Shown piece after piece: positions 1 through 6,770 of a DNA stretch of 11,630 nt; the stretch's first letter is position 1; every line of letters begins with the position of its first letter. The DNA lies in NCBI GenBank assembly GCA_015143735.1, contig VKHC01000488.1, forward strand, positions 1-11,630. The letters run 5' to 3'. The position numbers and the translations under genes are program-made. This DNA is from Synura sp. LO234KE (taxonomy: Eukaryota; Sar; Synurophyceae; Synurales; Mallomonadaceae). A model generated the notes under the pieces. It worked only from the letters and a program-made list of their open reading frames with translations, was not told the DNA's origin and made no database searches.

Positions 1-738
1 TGTTGTGCCAGGCCAGGTGTTGATTACATTGGAAAGAGAAGTAACGAGGCCAATTGTGGGAAGTGATGAGCCAATACTCCCATCAGCAGGCACTACTTGT
101 AGTATTGAAGACCAGTCTTCGCCTACCAACAGTATCCATGATGTTATCTGTGTCAGCGCTAACTTCCAGAGACAACACGATATGGTTCCCTCGTATCACT
201 TGGAGTTCCTAACAAGGTTGGTCAACGGGGACTTGGCACTACTGGAGCGTAAATTTCGAGCGCTCCCTCATGGAAAACTGTGGGAGCATTTGATTGACAT
301 GCGGAGATGGTGAGAGGTCTTTGTGGAATCAGTTATGAAGATTGGCGCACTACCAACGACTCAAGCTCTTCGTAATTAGCGTCTGAGTAGCTCACTACCG
401 CAGCCAAGAGAAATCCATCGAGATAAACCTCTGAGGAGATACGCAAATATGGATCGCATCTAGCGCGAATGCTACGCCATGTCACGTTTACACCAGACAC
501 TGTATTTGAGAATCAAAGGTCGTCAAAAGAATACAGGATGTTAACACTGTTGGGACAATCAACGTCGACAAATCTGTTTGGAAATATTCTGTTTGAAATG
601 AGCAATTGTCGATATTCACATTTGAGTCCTCAGCCAAGTCGACGAGTCGTCGTAAGACCTAGAAATGATACTGGACTTGCATCAGTAGATGATAGCTATC
701 ACTACAGGATTTCCTCATCCATTAACCTTTCTGTTTAA
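1..738 (+). pseudogene. Blocks 1-5 copy 1, broken, 5' end outside window
   Basis: This is the first copy of the repeated unknown coding sequence, entering from the left edge. Positions 2-310 are open and carry blocks 1 and 2 (motifs VLITLEREV, CVSANFQRQ, LLERKFRALP). Compared with the copy at 4660, about 19 bases are missing near 303, so the frame runs into TGA at 311-313. Block 3 resumes in another frame (GISYED-like at 325-342). That frame has three stops, TAA 373, TAG 388 and TAA 424, then stays open from 427 to 735 through RHVTFTPDTVFENQR and block 5. Block 5 has a 15-base in-frame deletion at about 540. Its usual final TGA has become GGA, so the frame reads on to TAA at 736-738. I recognise no family. 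The shared frame between copies shows the segment descends from coding DNA. The lesions make this copy a likely pseudogene. Confidence 0.6.
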
Positions 739-1427
739 TTCAAGAACCTGAGAAAGGGGATTAGTTAGAATACTGATGAGATGCCAAGTCGATCTTCCAG
801 CTTCTGAGCTCAATTGGACATATTATTTGTTTAACACTTTATCTTAATTCTTTTCAATTAACGTATGTATTTAATCAAAGATGTCATGACTCTCCTTCAA
901 GAGGATGGGGATTTTTTTTGAGCATCAAAATTGCAGAATATAATGGTTCGTAAGATCTGGAAATTATACTTGACTTGCATCAGCAATGGATGAATATCAC
1001 TACGGGGTTCGCTCATCCATTAAACTATCTACTCCATTAAAGAACCTTAAATAGGAGATGAGTTAGAGTACTGATGAGATGCACGGTCGATCTTCCAGCT
1101 TTTGAGCATAATTGGACATATTATTTATTTTACACTTAATCTTAATTTCTTTTCTGTTTGAAGTTACGCACATATGACTTCTCAGTCTAGTCCATGAGTC
1201 TTCATAAGTCCTGGAAATTGTACTTGACTGGCATCAGAAGTCGATTGGCTGCTATCACTACGAGATTCGCTCATCCATTCACCTCAATACTCCGTTAAAG
1301 CACCCGAAATAGGGGATGTATGTGTCAGAGTACTGATGAGATGCACTGTTGATCATCCAGCTTATGAGCTTAATTAAACATGTTATTTGTTTTAAACTTT
1401 ATCTTAATTTCTTTTCAATAAACCTAT
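675..1427 (+). repeat. Three tandem copies of block 6 (3' flank element)
   Basis: Three copies of the non-coding block 6 lie head to tail. Each has the sequence CGCTCATCCATTAACC or a variant, then a CTGATGAG box (773, 1071 and 1333), then a GTCGATCTTCCAG-like stretch and a TTATTTGTTTTACAC-like T-rich end. The spacing between boxes is about 298 and 262 bases. Copies two and three are preceded by short remnants of the end of block 5 (CATAAGTCCTGGAAATTG-like at 1203). The junction between them fuses TTAATTTCTTTT to CTGTTTGAAG, which is block 6 end to block 5 middle. The last copy ends in AATAAA at 1417-1422, and the first has the mutated AATTAA. Known role: AATAAA after a stop codon is the animal polyadenylation signal. 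Whether it works here is inference. Confidence 0.7.
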
Positions 1428-1436
1428 CGGATGTTG

Positions 1437-1535
1437 GATGGGTGGACCGATCATTACATTTCCTTTGTATACGGCCAGACTGATGTGGTGCAGGCTCCTA
1501 GAAATAGAGAAGTACAGATCGAATTTTAGAATTTA
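1437..1535 (+). pseudogene. Decayed ankyrin-repeat exon
   Basis: Positions 1437-1535 align codon for codon with the intact 33-codon ankyrin exons. The translation starts DGWTDHYISFVYGQTDVVQA, which keeps G-W-T, the Y-G-x-T turn and V-V-Q-A of the second helix. Codon 31, usually CAG (Gln), is TAG at 1527-1529. The acceptor that should precede it reads TTG in place of TAG. The donor is also gone, since ATACT follows. So the exon body persists while both splice sites and one codon are lost. It lies just upstream of the intact exon at 1584. It is too diverged to be a recent copy. Confidence 0.6.
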
Positions 1536-1583
1536 ATACTTTCATTATCCATAATCGATATGCGGTTACTCTCTCTGGTGTAG

Positions 1584-1682
1584 AATGGTTGGACTGCCCT
1601 TCACATCGCCTCTCGGAACGGACATACCGCTACGGTGCAGGCGCTTTTGGATGGAGGGGCACAGGTTGACCTTCAAAACAAG
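1584..1682 (+). CDS. Ankyrin-repeat exon A (one 33-residue repeat)
   Basis: One internal exon encodes exactly one ankyrin repeat, starting NGWTALHIASRNGHTATVQA and ending in GGAQVDLQNK. The T-A-L-H helix cap, the N-G-H turn and the hydrophobic second helix (TVQALL) followed by G-A match the family consensus. Ankyrin repeats form helix-turn-helix stacks that bind other proteins. The acceptor is CTCTGGTGTAG ending at 1583 and the donor is GTAATA at 1683. Both ends are phase 0 and the length is 99 bases. The bases after the donor match the intron starts of the exons at 10264 and 11055. Thirty-eight bases later, after CATAG, block 2 of the unknown tail begins in a compatible frame. It is only part of a gene, with no start codon or complete transcript visible. 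Confidence 0.8.
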
Positions 1683-1720
1683 GTAATATACAATGGAGAG
1701 TTTAACTTGACTTTCCATAG

Positions 1721-1879
1721 AATTGTGTCAGCGTTAACCGCAAGGACATATTAACGGCAGGAACCTTTGGTCTGGGTCTTTTAACGGTAGGAATCTTTCA
1801 ACAGTGGGGATCTTTCATCGCCAAGGATTTGGAAATGGGCACCCTTATTTGTATGATTTGTTATCAGCTCTATCACTAG
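1721..1879 (+). other. Open frame after a possible 38-base intron, starting like block 2
   Basis: Directly after CCATAG at 1715-1720 the frame reads NCVSVN, matching the block 2 motif CVSAN. It then leaves block 2 similarity after six codons and stays open for 52 codons to TAG at 1877-1879. The middle is hydrophobic (ILTAGTFGLGLLTVGIF). If the 38-base gap 1683-1720 were spliced, ankyrin exon A would join this frame in phase. The bases contain a local imperfect duplication (TTAACGGCAGGAACCTTT and TTAACGGTAGGAATCTTT), which may explain the open frame by chance. It could be a short terminal exon or simply block 2 debris. I cannot choose from sequence alone. From 1880 to 2028 I see no recognisable feature. 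Confidence 0.3.
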
Positions 1880-2028
1880 TTCAATGGTGATCATATGGAT
1901 TTCAGAGATGGGAACTGTTGGACATCGGTAATTAAGACCAGTTATGAGGAAGTGTGGTGTAGATTCCGAAACACGTATGGTTAACCAAAGACAAAGTCTT
2001 CTTTTTTATCATGTTTTTAATTCAAAAA

Positions 2029-2480
2029 TTGTGTCAGCGTTAACTTCCAGAGACAACTCAACATGCTTCACCTTATCACTTGGAGAACCTAACGAGCTTG
2101 GTCAACGGAAATATCGAGCTCTCCCTCAGTTAGAACTTTGGGAGCATTTGATTGGCTAGGGCCTTGTCCACTGCTACTGCGATACAAACCCTTACGGCAT
2201 CAACGTCTGAGACGATCAGTAAATATAATTTGCTTCTAGCGCAAATGCAACTCCAAGTCACGTTTACACCAGACACTGTAGTTGAGATTCAACGGGACAT
2301 CAAAAGAATACAGGATGTTTACCAAGCAGCAGCGACGACTGTTGAGACAATCAAAATCCATCAATATGTTTGGAACTATTCCGTTTGAAATGAACAATTG
2401 GCGATATGCGCATATGACTTGGAAACCAAATTTCACCTACATCAGTGATGGATCAATATCACTACAGGGTTCGCTCATCC
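2029..2480 (+). pseudogene. Block 2, 4, 5 copy with deletions, fused to start of block 6
   Basis: Block 2 starts at ATTGTGTCAGCGTTAAC (about 2029) and runs to LWEHLIG. It has lost 22 bases inside the LVNGD-LVLLER region, with GTCAACGG joined directly to AAATATCGAG. CGG stands at both sides of the breakpoint, as expected for a microhomology deletion. TAG at 2157-2159 ends that frame. Block 3 is missing. Block 4 follows with a changed docking-like segment, QLQVTFTPDTVVEIQR, which lacks the Arg-Arg-His of other copies. An extra G near 2296 shifts block 5 out of frame, although its bases are well preserved to GCGATATGCGC at 2402. Block 6 begins at about 2430 and is cut at GCTCATCC (2472-2479), where block 2 sequence is joined. 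The copy is clearly non-functional as one reading frame. Confidence 0.6.
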
Positions 2481-2885
2481 TGGTACTGCTGGAGCTACAC
2501 TATCGAGCCCTCCCTCAGTTAGTACTTTTTGAGCATTTCTTTGACACGCGCTTAGTCGACTGCTACGACGAGATTGTAAGAGATCTTTGTGCAATCAGTT
2601 ACGAAGATTCGCTCACCACAGACGAAAACCAACTTTTCGATTTCAACGTCTGAAGTGATCAGCAAAACTGAATTCTCCTAGCGCAAAGTCGACTCCAAGT
2701 CACGTTTACACTTGGTGATACGCGCATTCAAGTCCTCAATCTTGTCACCGAGTCTTCACCAGACCGGATATTATTCTTAACTTGAACTAGTAGTTGACGA
2801 AATCGCCATGGAGTTTGCTCATCCATTTACCTATCTACTCCAATAAAGAATCCGTGAGAAGAGGTTAGAGGCACGGTTGATCTCT
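2481..2885 (+). pseudogene. Block 2-end to block 6 copy with internal deletions
   Basis: The copy opens at TGGTACTGCTGGAGC, the end of block 2, fused to the cut block 6 just upstream. The frame through 2653 encodes YRALPQLVLFEHFFDTRLVD, then CYDEIVRDL and AISYEDSLTT, ending in TGA at 2651-2653. Block 3 is therefore well preserved here. Block 4 continues out of frame as TCTCCTAGCGCAAAGTCG. A deletion then joins CACGTTTACAC of block 4 to TTGGTGATACGCGC of block 5, removing the FENQR to FEMNN part. Block 6 (about 2775-2885) has lost its CTGATGAG box. Its end is fused to the hybrid segment described at 2868. Confidence 0.55.
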
Positions 2886-3230
2886 TGCCATTAAGCTGAA
2901 ACTTGATATGCTTTCCCCGAATCAGCGGACTTCAAAAGAATACAGGATTTTTTCCAAGCAGCAGGGACGACTGTTGAGACGATCAACGTCGACATATCTG
3001 TTTAGAACAATTGTGTTTGAAATGAACAATTTGGCGATATTCACATTTGACTCCTCAGCCTAGTCGACGAGTCTTCATAAGACCTGGAAATTATACTTGA
3101 CTTGCATCAGTAGTTGATTACTATCACTACGGGGATCGCTCATCCATTAACCTATCTACTCCATTAAAGAACCCGAAATAGGGGATGAGTTAGAGTACTG
3201 ACGAGATGCACAGTCGATCTTCCAGCTTTA
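2868..3230 (+). repeat. Hybrid block 6/2/5 junction followed by block 5-6 copy
   Basis: Positions 2868-2955 are a chimera. Block 6-like GAGGCACGGTTGATCT passes to CATTAAGCTGAAACTTGA, then to block 2 bases (GATATGCTTTCCCCG), then to the start of block 5 (GGACTTCAAAAGAATACAGG). The same chimera occurs almost unchanged at 6028-6115. Block 5 then continues (AAGCAGCAGGGACGACTG; CCTAGTCGACGAGTCTTC at 3059) to its TGA after GGAAATTATACT (about 3098). Block 6 follows, with a variant box CTGACGAG at about 3198 and GTCGATCTTCCAGC. The remaining 3231-3306 is T-rich, contains AATAAATAATTTT, and serves as the 3' part of the intron before the next ankyrin exon. Confidence 0.6.
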
Positions 3231-3306
3231 CGATTTACCTTTTTTTCTAATAAATAATTTTACCATGCAACTTAAATTCCCGTTTATTAAATTGTTTCTG
3301 TTGTAG

Positions 3307-3405
3307 AATGGGGAAGCAGCCCTATTCATTGCCTCGCAGAATGATTATACCGCAATAGTCAACGCGCTTTTGGGTAGAGGGGCACATGTTGACCTTCAGA
3401 ACAAG
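3307..3405 (+). CDS. Ankyrin-repeat exon B
   Basis: A 33-codon phase-0 exon translates to NGEAALFIASQNDYTAIVNA and ends in GRGAHVDLQNK. It keeps A-L-x-I-A, the Q-N turn and G-A-x-V, but the usual G-W-T is G-E-A and the usual N-G-H is N-D-Y, so it is a more diverged repeat. The acceptor is TTTCTGTTGTAG ending at 3306. The donor is GTAAGA at 3406, which is the best consensus donor in the window together with those of exons C and D. The intron to exon C is 168 bases (3406-3573). Its start GAGAGTTAGACTTGAGC is shared with the introns after exons D and F. Exons B and C lie directly next to each other with no tail blocks between them, as a normal ankyrin gene would be arranged. Confidence 0.78.
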
Positions 3406-3573
3406 GTAAGATGCACTAGAGAGTTAGACTTGAGCTTATCCTTGTTCGTGTATGTCACGGGACAAGTGATTCATAAGTGTACAAAGAAGACTATTGGTAT
3501 ATGTGATAGCCTTAATATGTTCTGACTGCTCATGTCATATAATGATATGAATAAAAATTTATTATCGGTTTAG

Positions 3574-3672
3574 GATGGTAGGACTGCCATTCACGTCGCG
3601 TCGCAGAATGGGTATACCGCTACAGTCGAGGCGCTTGTGGTTAGAGGGGCACAGGTTGACCTTCAGGATGAG
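3574..3672 (+). CDS. Ankyrin-repeat exon C
   Basis: A 33-codon phase-0 exon translates to DGRTAIHVASQNGYTATVEA and ends in VRGAQVDLQDE. The acceptor is TTATCGGTTTAG ending at 3573 and the donor is GTAAGA at 3673. It joins exon B without a frame change, giving two consecutive repeats. If the donor is not used, the frame stays open across it through a block 2/3 remnant to TGA at 3841-3843, adding 56 residues. These include SSPSSARTV and CYNEIVGDL, the latter matching the block 3 motif CYDEIVRDL. The exon could therefore act as an internal exon or, with intron retention, as the last exon. Confidence 0.78.
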
Positions 3673-4010
3673 GTAAGATGCAGCAGAGTGTTTCAACGGA
3701 GGCCTGGTCGTTATGGTGCTGAAACATCGAGCCCATCCTCAGCTAGGACTGTGATTATTTACATAGGTAGTGTCATCGTCTGCTATAACGAGATTGTGGG
3801 CGATCTTTTGGAATCATTACGAAGATTTACTAACTACCTTTGAGAATCAACGGGCGTCAAAAGAATACAGGATGTTTACATAGCAGTGTGACGACTTTCG
3901 AGACAATCAACGTCGACAAATCTGTTTGGAACTATTCAGTTCGCAATGAGCTATTCTGTTGAAACTTTTGTGTCCTCAGTCTTGGTGACAAGTGTTCATA
4001 AGACCTGGAA
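3673..4010 (+). pseudogene. Block 2/3 remnant and block 5 copy after exon C
   Basis: After the exon C donor, GCTGAAACATCGAGCCCATC (3718) matches a mutated end of block 2 (ERKYRALPQ). The block 3 motif CYNEIVGDL follows at about 3781. Bases GAATCATTACGAAGATT match GGAATCAGTTACGAAGATT but with a base lost. Block 4 is reduced to TTTGAGAATCAACGGGCGTC (3840), showing a deletion between TTACTAACTACC of block 3 and FENQR of block 4. Block 5 then runs from 3856 to about 4010 (CAATCAACGTCGACAAATC; CATAAGACCTGGAAAT). Lesions include a TGA inside GTGTGACGAC at about 3888. The + frame from 3992 continues from this block 5 end into the next block 5 copy. Confidence 0.5.
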
Positions 4011-4460
4011 ATCTGAGGATTTATGGAAATCTGAATCGCAAGTTGTGCGGATATAAAAATAAATGGACAATAAAAGAACACAGGATTTTTACCAAGCAGC
4101 AGAGACGACTGTCGAGACAATCAACGTCGACAAATCTGTTTAGAACTGTTCTGTTTGAAATGAACTATTGGCAAAGTTCACATTTGAGTCCTCAGCCAAG
4201 TCGACGAGTCTTCATAAGATCTAGAAATGATATTTAACTTGCATCACTGGTAGTTTGTTACTATCACTATGGGGTTCGCTCATCCATTAATCTGACTACT
4301 ACATTACGGAACCCGAAATAGGGAATGAGTCGGGGTACTGATGAGATGCATAGTCGATCTTCCAGTTTTGAGCTTGATTGGACATACTGTTTGTTTCCCC
4401 ATTTATTTTTTATAATATATAATCGATTTTTTATCTGAATTTCTTTTTATTAGTAAATGT
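4011..4460 (+). repeat. Second block 5 copy plus block 6, leading to a 65-bp array
   Basis: A short stretch with no match elsewhere (4011-4070) is followed by block 5. The frame reads FTKQQRRLSRQSTSTNLF, then SHLSPQPSRRVFIRSRNDI, with TAA at 4235-4237 replacing the usual TGA position. Block 6 spans about 4240-4395, with box CTGATGAG at 4338. It carries diagnostic variants GGGAATGAGTCGGGGTACTG and GCATAGTCGATCTTCCAG, and these are shared only with the copy at 6540-6690. From 4396 to 4460 the sequence is A/T-rich (ATTTTTTATAATATATAATC) and ends in the intron tail that opens the 65-bp array. No AATAAA is present at the usual place (TTTTTATTAGTAAATG instead). Confidence 0.6.
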
Positions 4461-4652
4461 GTCTGCCTGGTGTAGTATGGGTGTACTGCTTTTCACCTCC
4501 CCTCTTCTTTTACGTCTATACATATGTCTGTCTGATGTACCATGGGTGTTCTGGCCTTCACGTGTCCTCTTATTTTACATCTATACATATGTCCTTCCGG
4601 GGTAGGATATGTGAAGTGCCCTTCACCCCTTTTATTTCATATCCATACATAC
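4461..4652 (+). repeat. 65-bp tandem array 1 (three units) from an ankyrin splice junction
   Basis: Three direct repeats start at 4461, 4526 and 4591, so the period is 65 bases. Each unit has GTCTGCCTGGTGTAG or a variant, then TATGGGTGTACTGC and TTTCACCTCC, then a T-rich run and CTATACATAT. The first 40 or so bases match the acceptor and first codons of an intact ankyrin exon: CTCTGGTGTAG, then AATGGTTGGACTGCC and CTTCACATCGCC. The unit is therefore an intron end plus roughly eight exon codons. The AG of the acceptor is kept in units 1 and 3. Unit 2 has TGTAC. An open frame runs across the array (4457-4750), but it reads through the non-coding half of each unit and is not supported as a gene. 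Confidence 0.75.
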
Positions 4653-4659
4653 GTAACAA

Positions 4660-5525
4660 CCGGAAATGGGCGGGTCAATATTTGACTCCAGCGGCGAAAG
4701 CACCTCAATTAAAGAGCACTTCCATACAATCGTGCCAGATCAGGCACTGATTACATTGGAAAGAGAGGTAACGAGGCCAACTGTGGAAAGTGATGAGTCG
4801 ATACTCGCAGCAGCAGGCACAAATTGCGAAAATCAATCTTCGCCTACTAACAGTATCAACAATATTAGTTGTGTCAGCGATTACTTCCAGAAACAACTCG
4901 ATATGCTTTCCCCGTATCAATTGGAGAACCTAACAAGCTTGGTCAACGGGGACTTAGTACTCCTGGAGCGGAAATATCGAGCTATCCCTAATTCGGAACT
5001 TTGGGAAAGTTTGATTGGCATGTGCATTCTCAGCTGCTACGAGGAGATGGTGAGAGATCTTGGTGGAATCAGTTATGAAGATCGGCTCACTACCAACGAC
5101 TCAAGCCCTTCGTAATTAGCGTCTGAGGGGCTCACTACTTCCACCGCTACTACCAACGACTCAAGCCCTTCGTCATTAGCGTCTGAGGGGCTCACTACTG
5201 CCACCAATACAAATTCATCGAGATCAGACTCTGAGGAGATCAGAAATTCTCCAGAGATCAGCCATTCCAGATCAGACTCTGAGATCAGCGATTCCGGATT
5301 GCTTCTAGCGCGAATGCGACGCCATGTCACGTTTACACCAGACACTGTATTTGAGAATCAACGGATGTCAAAAGAATGCAGAATTTTATTGAGCAGCAGC
5401 ACCGACTGTAGAGACAATCAACGTCGACAAATCTGTTTGGAACTATTCTGTTTGAAATGAACAATTGGTAATATTCACATTTGGGTCCTCAGCCTAGTCG
5501 ACGAGTCTTCATAAGACATGGAAAT
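4660..5525 (+). pseudogene. Best-preserved copy of blocks 1-5 (unknown acidic protein tail)
   Basis: The frame is open from 4657 to TAA at 5113-5115. It encodes an N-terminal piece GSIFDSSGEST (matching AIFDSLNEST at about 8548), block 1 (QALITLEREVTRP), block 2 (CVSDYFQKQLDM, LTSLVNGDLVLLERKYRAIP) and block 3 (CYEEMVRDL, GISYEDRLTTNDSSPS). The TAA replaces TCA (Ser) of the adjacent 60-base repeat. Past it the frame is open again through Ser/Glu-rich block 4 to RRHVTF (5317-5334) and TPDTVFENQR. A one-base deletion at about 5380 then throws block 5 out of frame, ending in TGA 5458-5460. RRHVTF fits the protein phosphatase 1 docking pattern R-x-V-x-F, but such short motifs occur often by chance. 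I recognise no domain. With two lesions this is a pseudogene, unless the first stop is a true C-terminus. Confidence 0.6.
5092..5211 (+). repeat. 60-base in-frame tandem repeat in block 3/4
   Basis: Two units of 60 bases begin at 5092 and 5152 with ACCAACGACTCAAGCCCTTC. Each corresponds to 20 codons with the sense TNDSSPSSLASEGLTTATAT or a close variant, so the repeat does not change frame. The first unit carries the stop TAA (5113) where the second has TCA. The copy at 8620 has a single unit. The segment is Ser/Thr-rich and probably disordered. Confidence 0.75.
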
Positions 5526-5726
5526 TGTACTTGACTTGCATCAGTAGTTTATTTATATCACTACAAGATTCGCTTTATATTCATCAACTATCTACTCATT
5601 AAAGAACCCGAAATTGGGGATGAGTTAGAGTACTGATGAGTTGCACAGTCGATCTTCCAGCATTTCAACCCAATTGGACTTATTATTTGTTTTACACTTT
5701 GTCTTAATTTCTTTTCAATAAATAAG
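5526..5726 (+). repeat. Block 6 copy with AATAAA
   Basis: This is a complete block 6. GACTTGCATCAGTAG (5533) is followed by TTCGCTTTATATTCATC (a variant of the usual CGCTCATCC), CCCGAAATTGGGGATGAG, box CTGATGAG at 5633, GTCGATCTTCCAGC and TTATTTGTTTTACACTTTG. It ends in TTTCTTTTC and AATAAA at 5717-5722. The next bases (GTCAGTTACGAAGATTGG) are block 3, so block 3 is joined directly after the putative polyadenylation signal. No splice acceptor or ankyrin exon remains at this junction. Confidence 0.65.
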
Positions 5727-6027
5727 TCAGTTACGAAGATTGGTTCACTGCCGAAGACTCAACACCTTCGTTATTAGCGTATGAGTAACTCACTACCGCC
5801 GCCAATACAAATCCATCGAGATCAGACTCTGAGGAGATTAGAAAGTCGATATCAGACTTTGAGGAGATCAGCGATTCGAGATCAGATTCTGAGAGGTCAG
5901 CAACTCTGAAATGATCAGCAACTCTGGATCGCTTCTAGCGCGAATGCGACGCCATGTCACGTTTACACCAGACACAGTATTTGAGAATCAAAGGACTTCA
6001 AAAGAATACAGGACTTTTACCATTTAG
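5727..6027 (+). pseudogene. Block 3-4 fragment with expanded SRSDSEE repeats
   Basis: The fragment starts inside block 3 (SYEDWFTAEDSTPS-like, from 5729). In the block 3 frame it reaches TAA at 5786-5788, where other copies have GGG or TAG. Block 4 follows with three consecutive 30-33-base units of the SRSDSEEI type (5817-5905), more than in most copies. It then carries TGGATCGCTTCTAGCGCGAA and an intact CGACGCCATGTCACGTTT docking-like segment (about 5946-5963). Block 5 starts at 5995 but stops after ACAGGACTTTTACCATTTAG, and the chimeric segment begins. The copy has no complete reading frame. Confidence 0.55.
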
Positions 6028-6384
6028 CAATGAGAGGCACGGTTGATCTTCGTGCCATTAAGCTGAAACTTGATATGCTTTCCCCGAATCAGCGGACTTC
6101 AAAAGAATACAGGACTTAGCAGCGACGACTGGTGAGACAATCAGCGTTTACAAACCTGTTTGGAACTATACTGTTTGAAACGAATAATTGGCGATATGCA
6201 CATTCAAGTCCTCAGTCTAGTCGACGAGTCTTCAAGTTCTAAAAATGATATTTGACTTGCATTAGTGGTTGATTGGTTACTATCCCTACGGGGTTCGCTC
6301 ATCCTTGAACCAAGTTATTTCATTAAAGAACTTGAAGTAGGGGACGACGCTGCGTACTTATGAGATGAATTAGTCAATGAACAT
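6028..6384 (+). repeat. Second copy of the hybrid junction, with block 5-6
   Basis: Positions 6028-6115 repeat the chimera at 2868-2955 with only a few differences (CTTCGTGCCATTAAGCTG here against CTCTTGCCATTAAGCTG). Block 5 then continues with a deletion (ACAGGACTTAGCAGCGACGA) and with CAGCGTTTACAAACCTG in place of CAACGTCGACAAATCTG. That variant is shared with the copy at about 10690. Block 6 runs from about 6255. Its box is degenerate (TACTTATGAGATG at about 6356) and it lacks the GTCGATCTTCCAG end. Confidence 0.6.
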
Positions 6385-6770
6385 AGGAGTTTTACCGAGA
6401 AGCAGCGACGACTGTTTAGACGATCATCGTTCACACATCTGTTTGCAACTATTGCGTTTGAAAGGAACTATTGGCAATATTCACATTTGAGTCTCAGCAA
6501 AGCCGACGAGTCGTCATAAGACCTAGAAATGATACTTGATTTTCATAAGTAGTTTGTTACTATTACTATGGGGTTCGCTCATACATTAATCTGTCTACTC
6601 CATTATGGAACCCGAAATAGGGAATGAGTCGGGGTACTGATGAGATGCATAGTCGATCTTCCAGTTTTGAGCTTGATTGGACATTTAATTTTTTTCCTAC
6701 TTATCTCTATATATTTTCCATAAACATAGTCGATTTTTTAACTGAATTGCTCTTCAAAAAATATAAATGT
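6385..6770 (+). repeat. Block 5-6 copy leading to array 2
   Basis: Block 5 starts at about 6388 (TTTTACCGAGAAGCAGCGAC) and ends at CATAAGACCTAGAAATGATAC. It contains a lost base in GAGTCTCAGC and a GAAAGG change. Block 6 follows, with the diagnostic GGGAATGAGTCGGGGTACTG and GCATAGTCGATCTTCCAG that it shares with the copy at 4240-4395. The segment then runs through A/T-rich bases with CATAAACATAGTCGATTTTT to ATATAAATGTGTCTGCCTGG. Together with the array that follows, it is a second copy of the arrangement at 4070-4652. Confidence 0.6.

Noticed and set aside
1071-1110. CTGATGAG boxes in block 6 as hammerhead ribozyme cores
   Set aside because: CTGATGAG matches the hammerhead core, and CCCGAAATAGGG lies upstream in the same block. 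However, no GAAA follows a second helix after the box. Only about 19 bases separate GAAA from the box, too few for the two remaining hairpins in a circularly permuted form. The minus strand does not fit either.
1071-1165. End of block 6 (GCACAGTCGATCTTCCAG) as a decayed ankyrin-exon end (GCACAGGTTGACCTTCAG)
   Set aside because: The resemblance covers under 25 bases and needs several gaps. The same bases resemble the intron start after exon B about equally well, so I do not call it.
4461-4652. CRISPR-like array
   Set aside because: The units are contiguous 65-base repeats that drift along their whole length. There are no uniform short repeats with unique spacers, and the setting is eukaryotic.
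4457-4750. 97-codon + frame with aromatic and hydrophobic residues
   Set aside because: It reads through the intron half and exon half of the 65-base units and into block 1 in the wrong frame, so it is an accident of the repeat.
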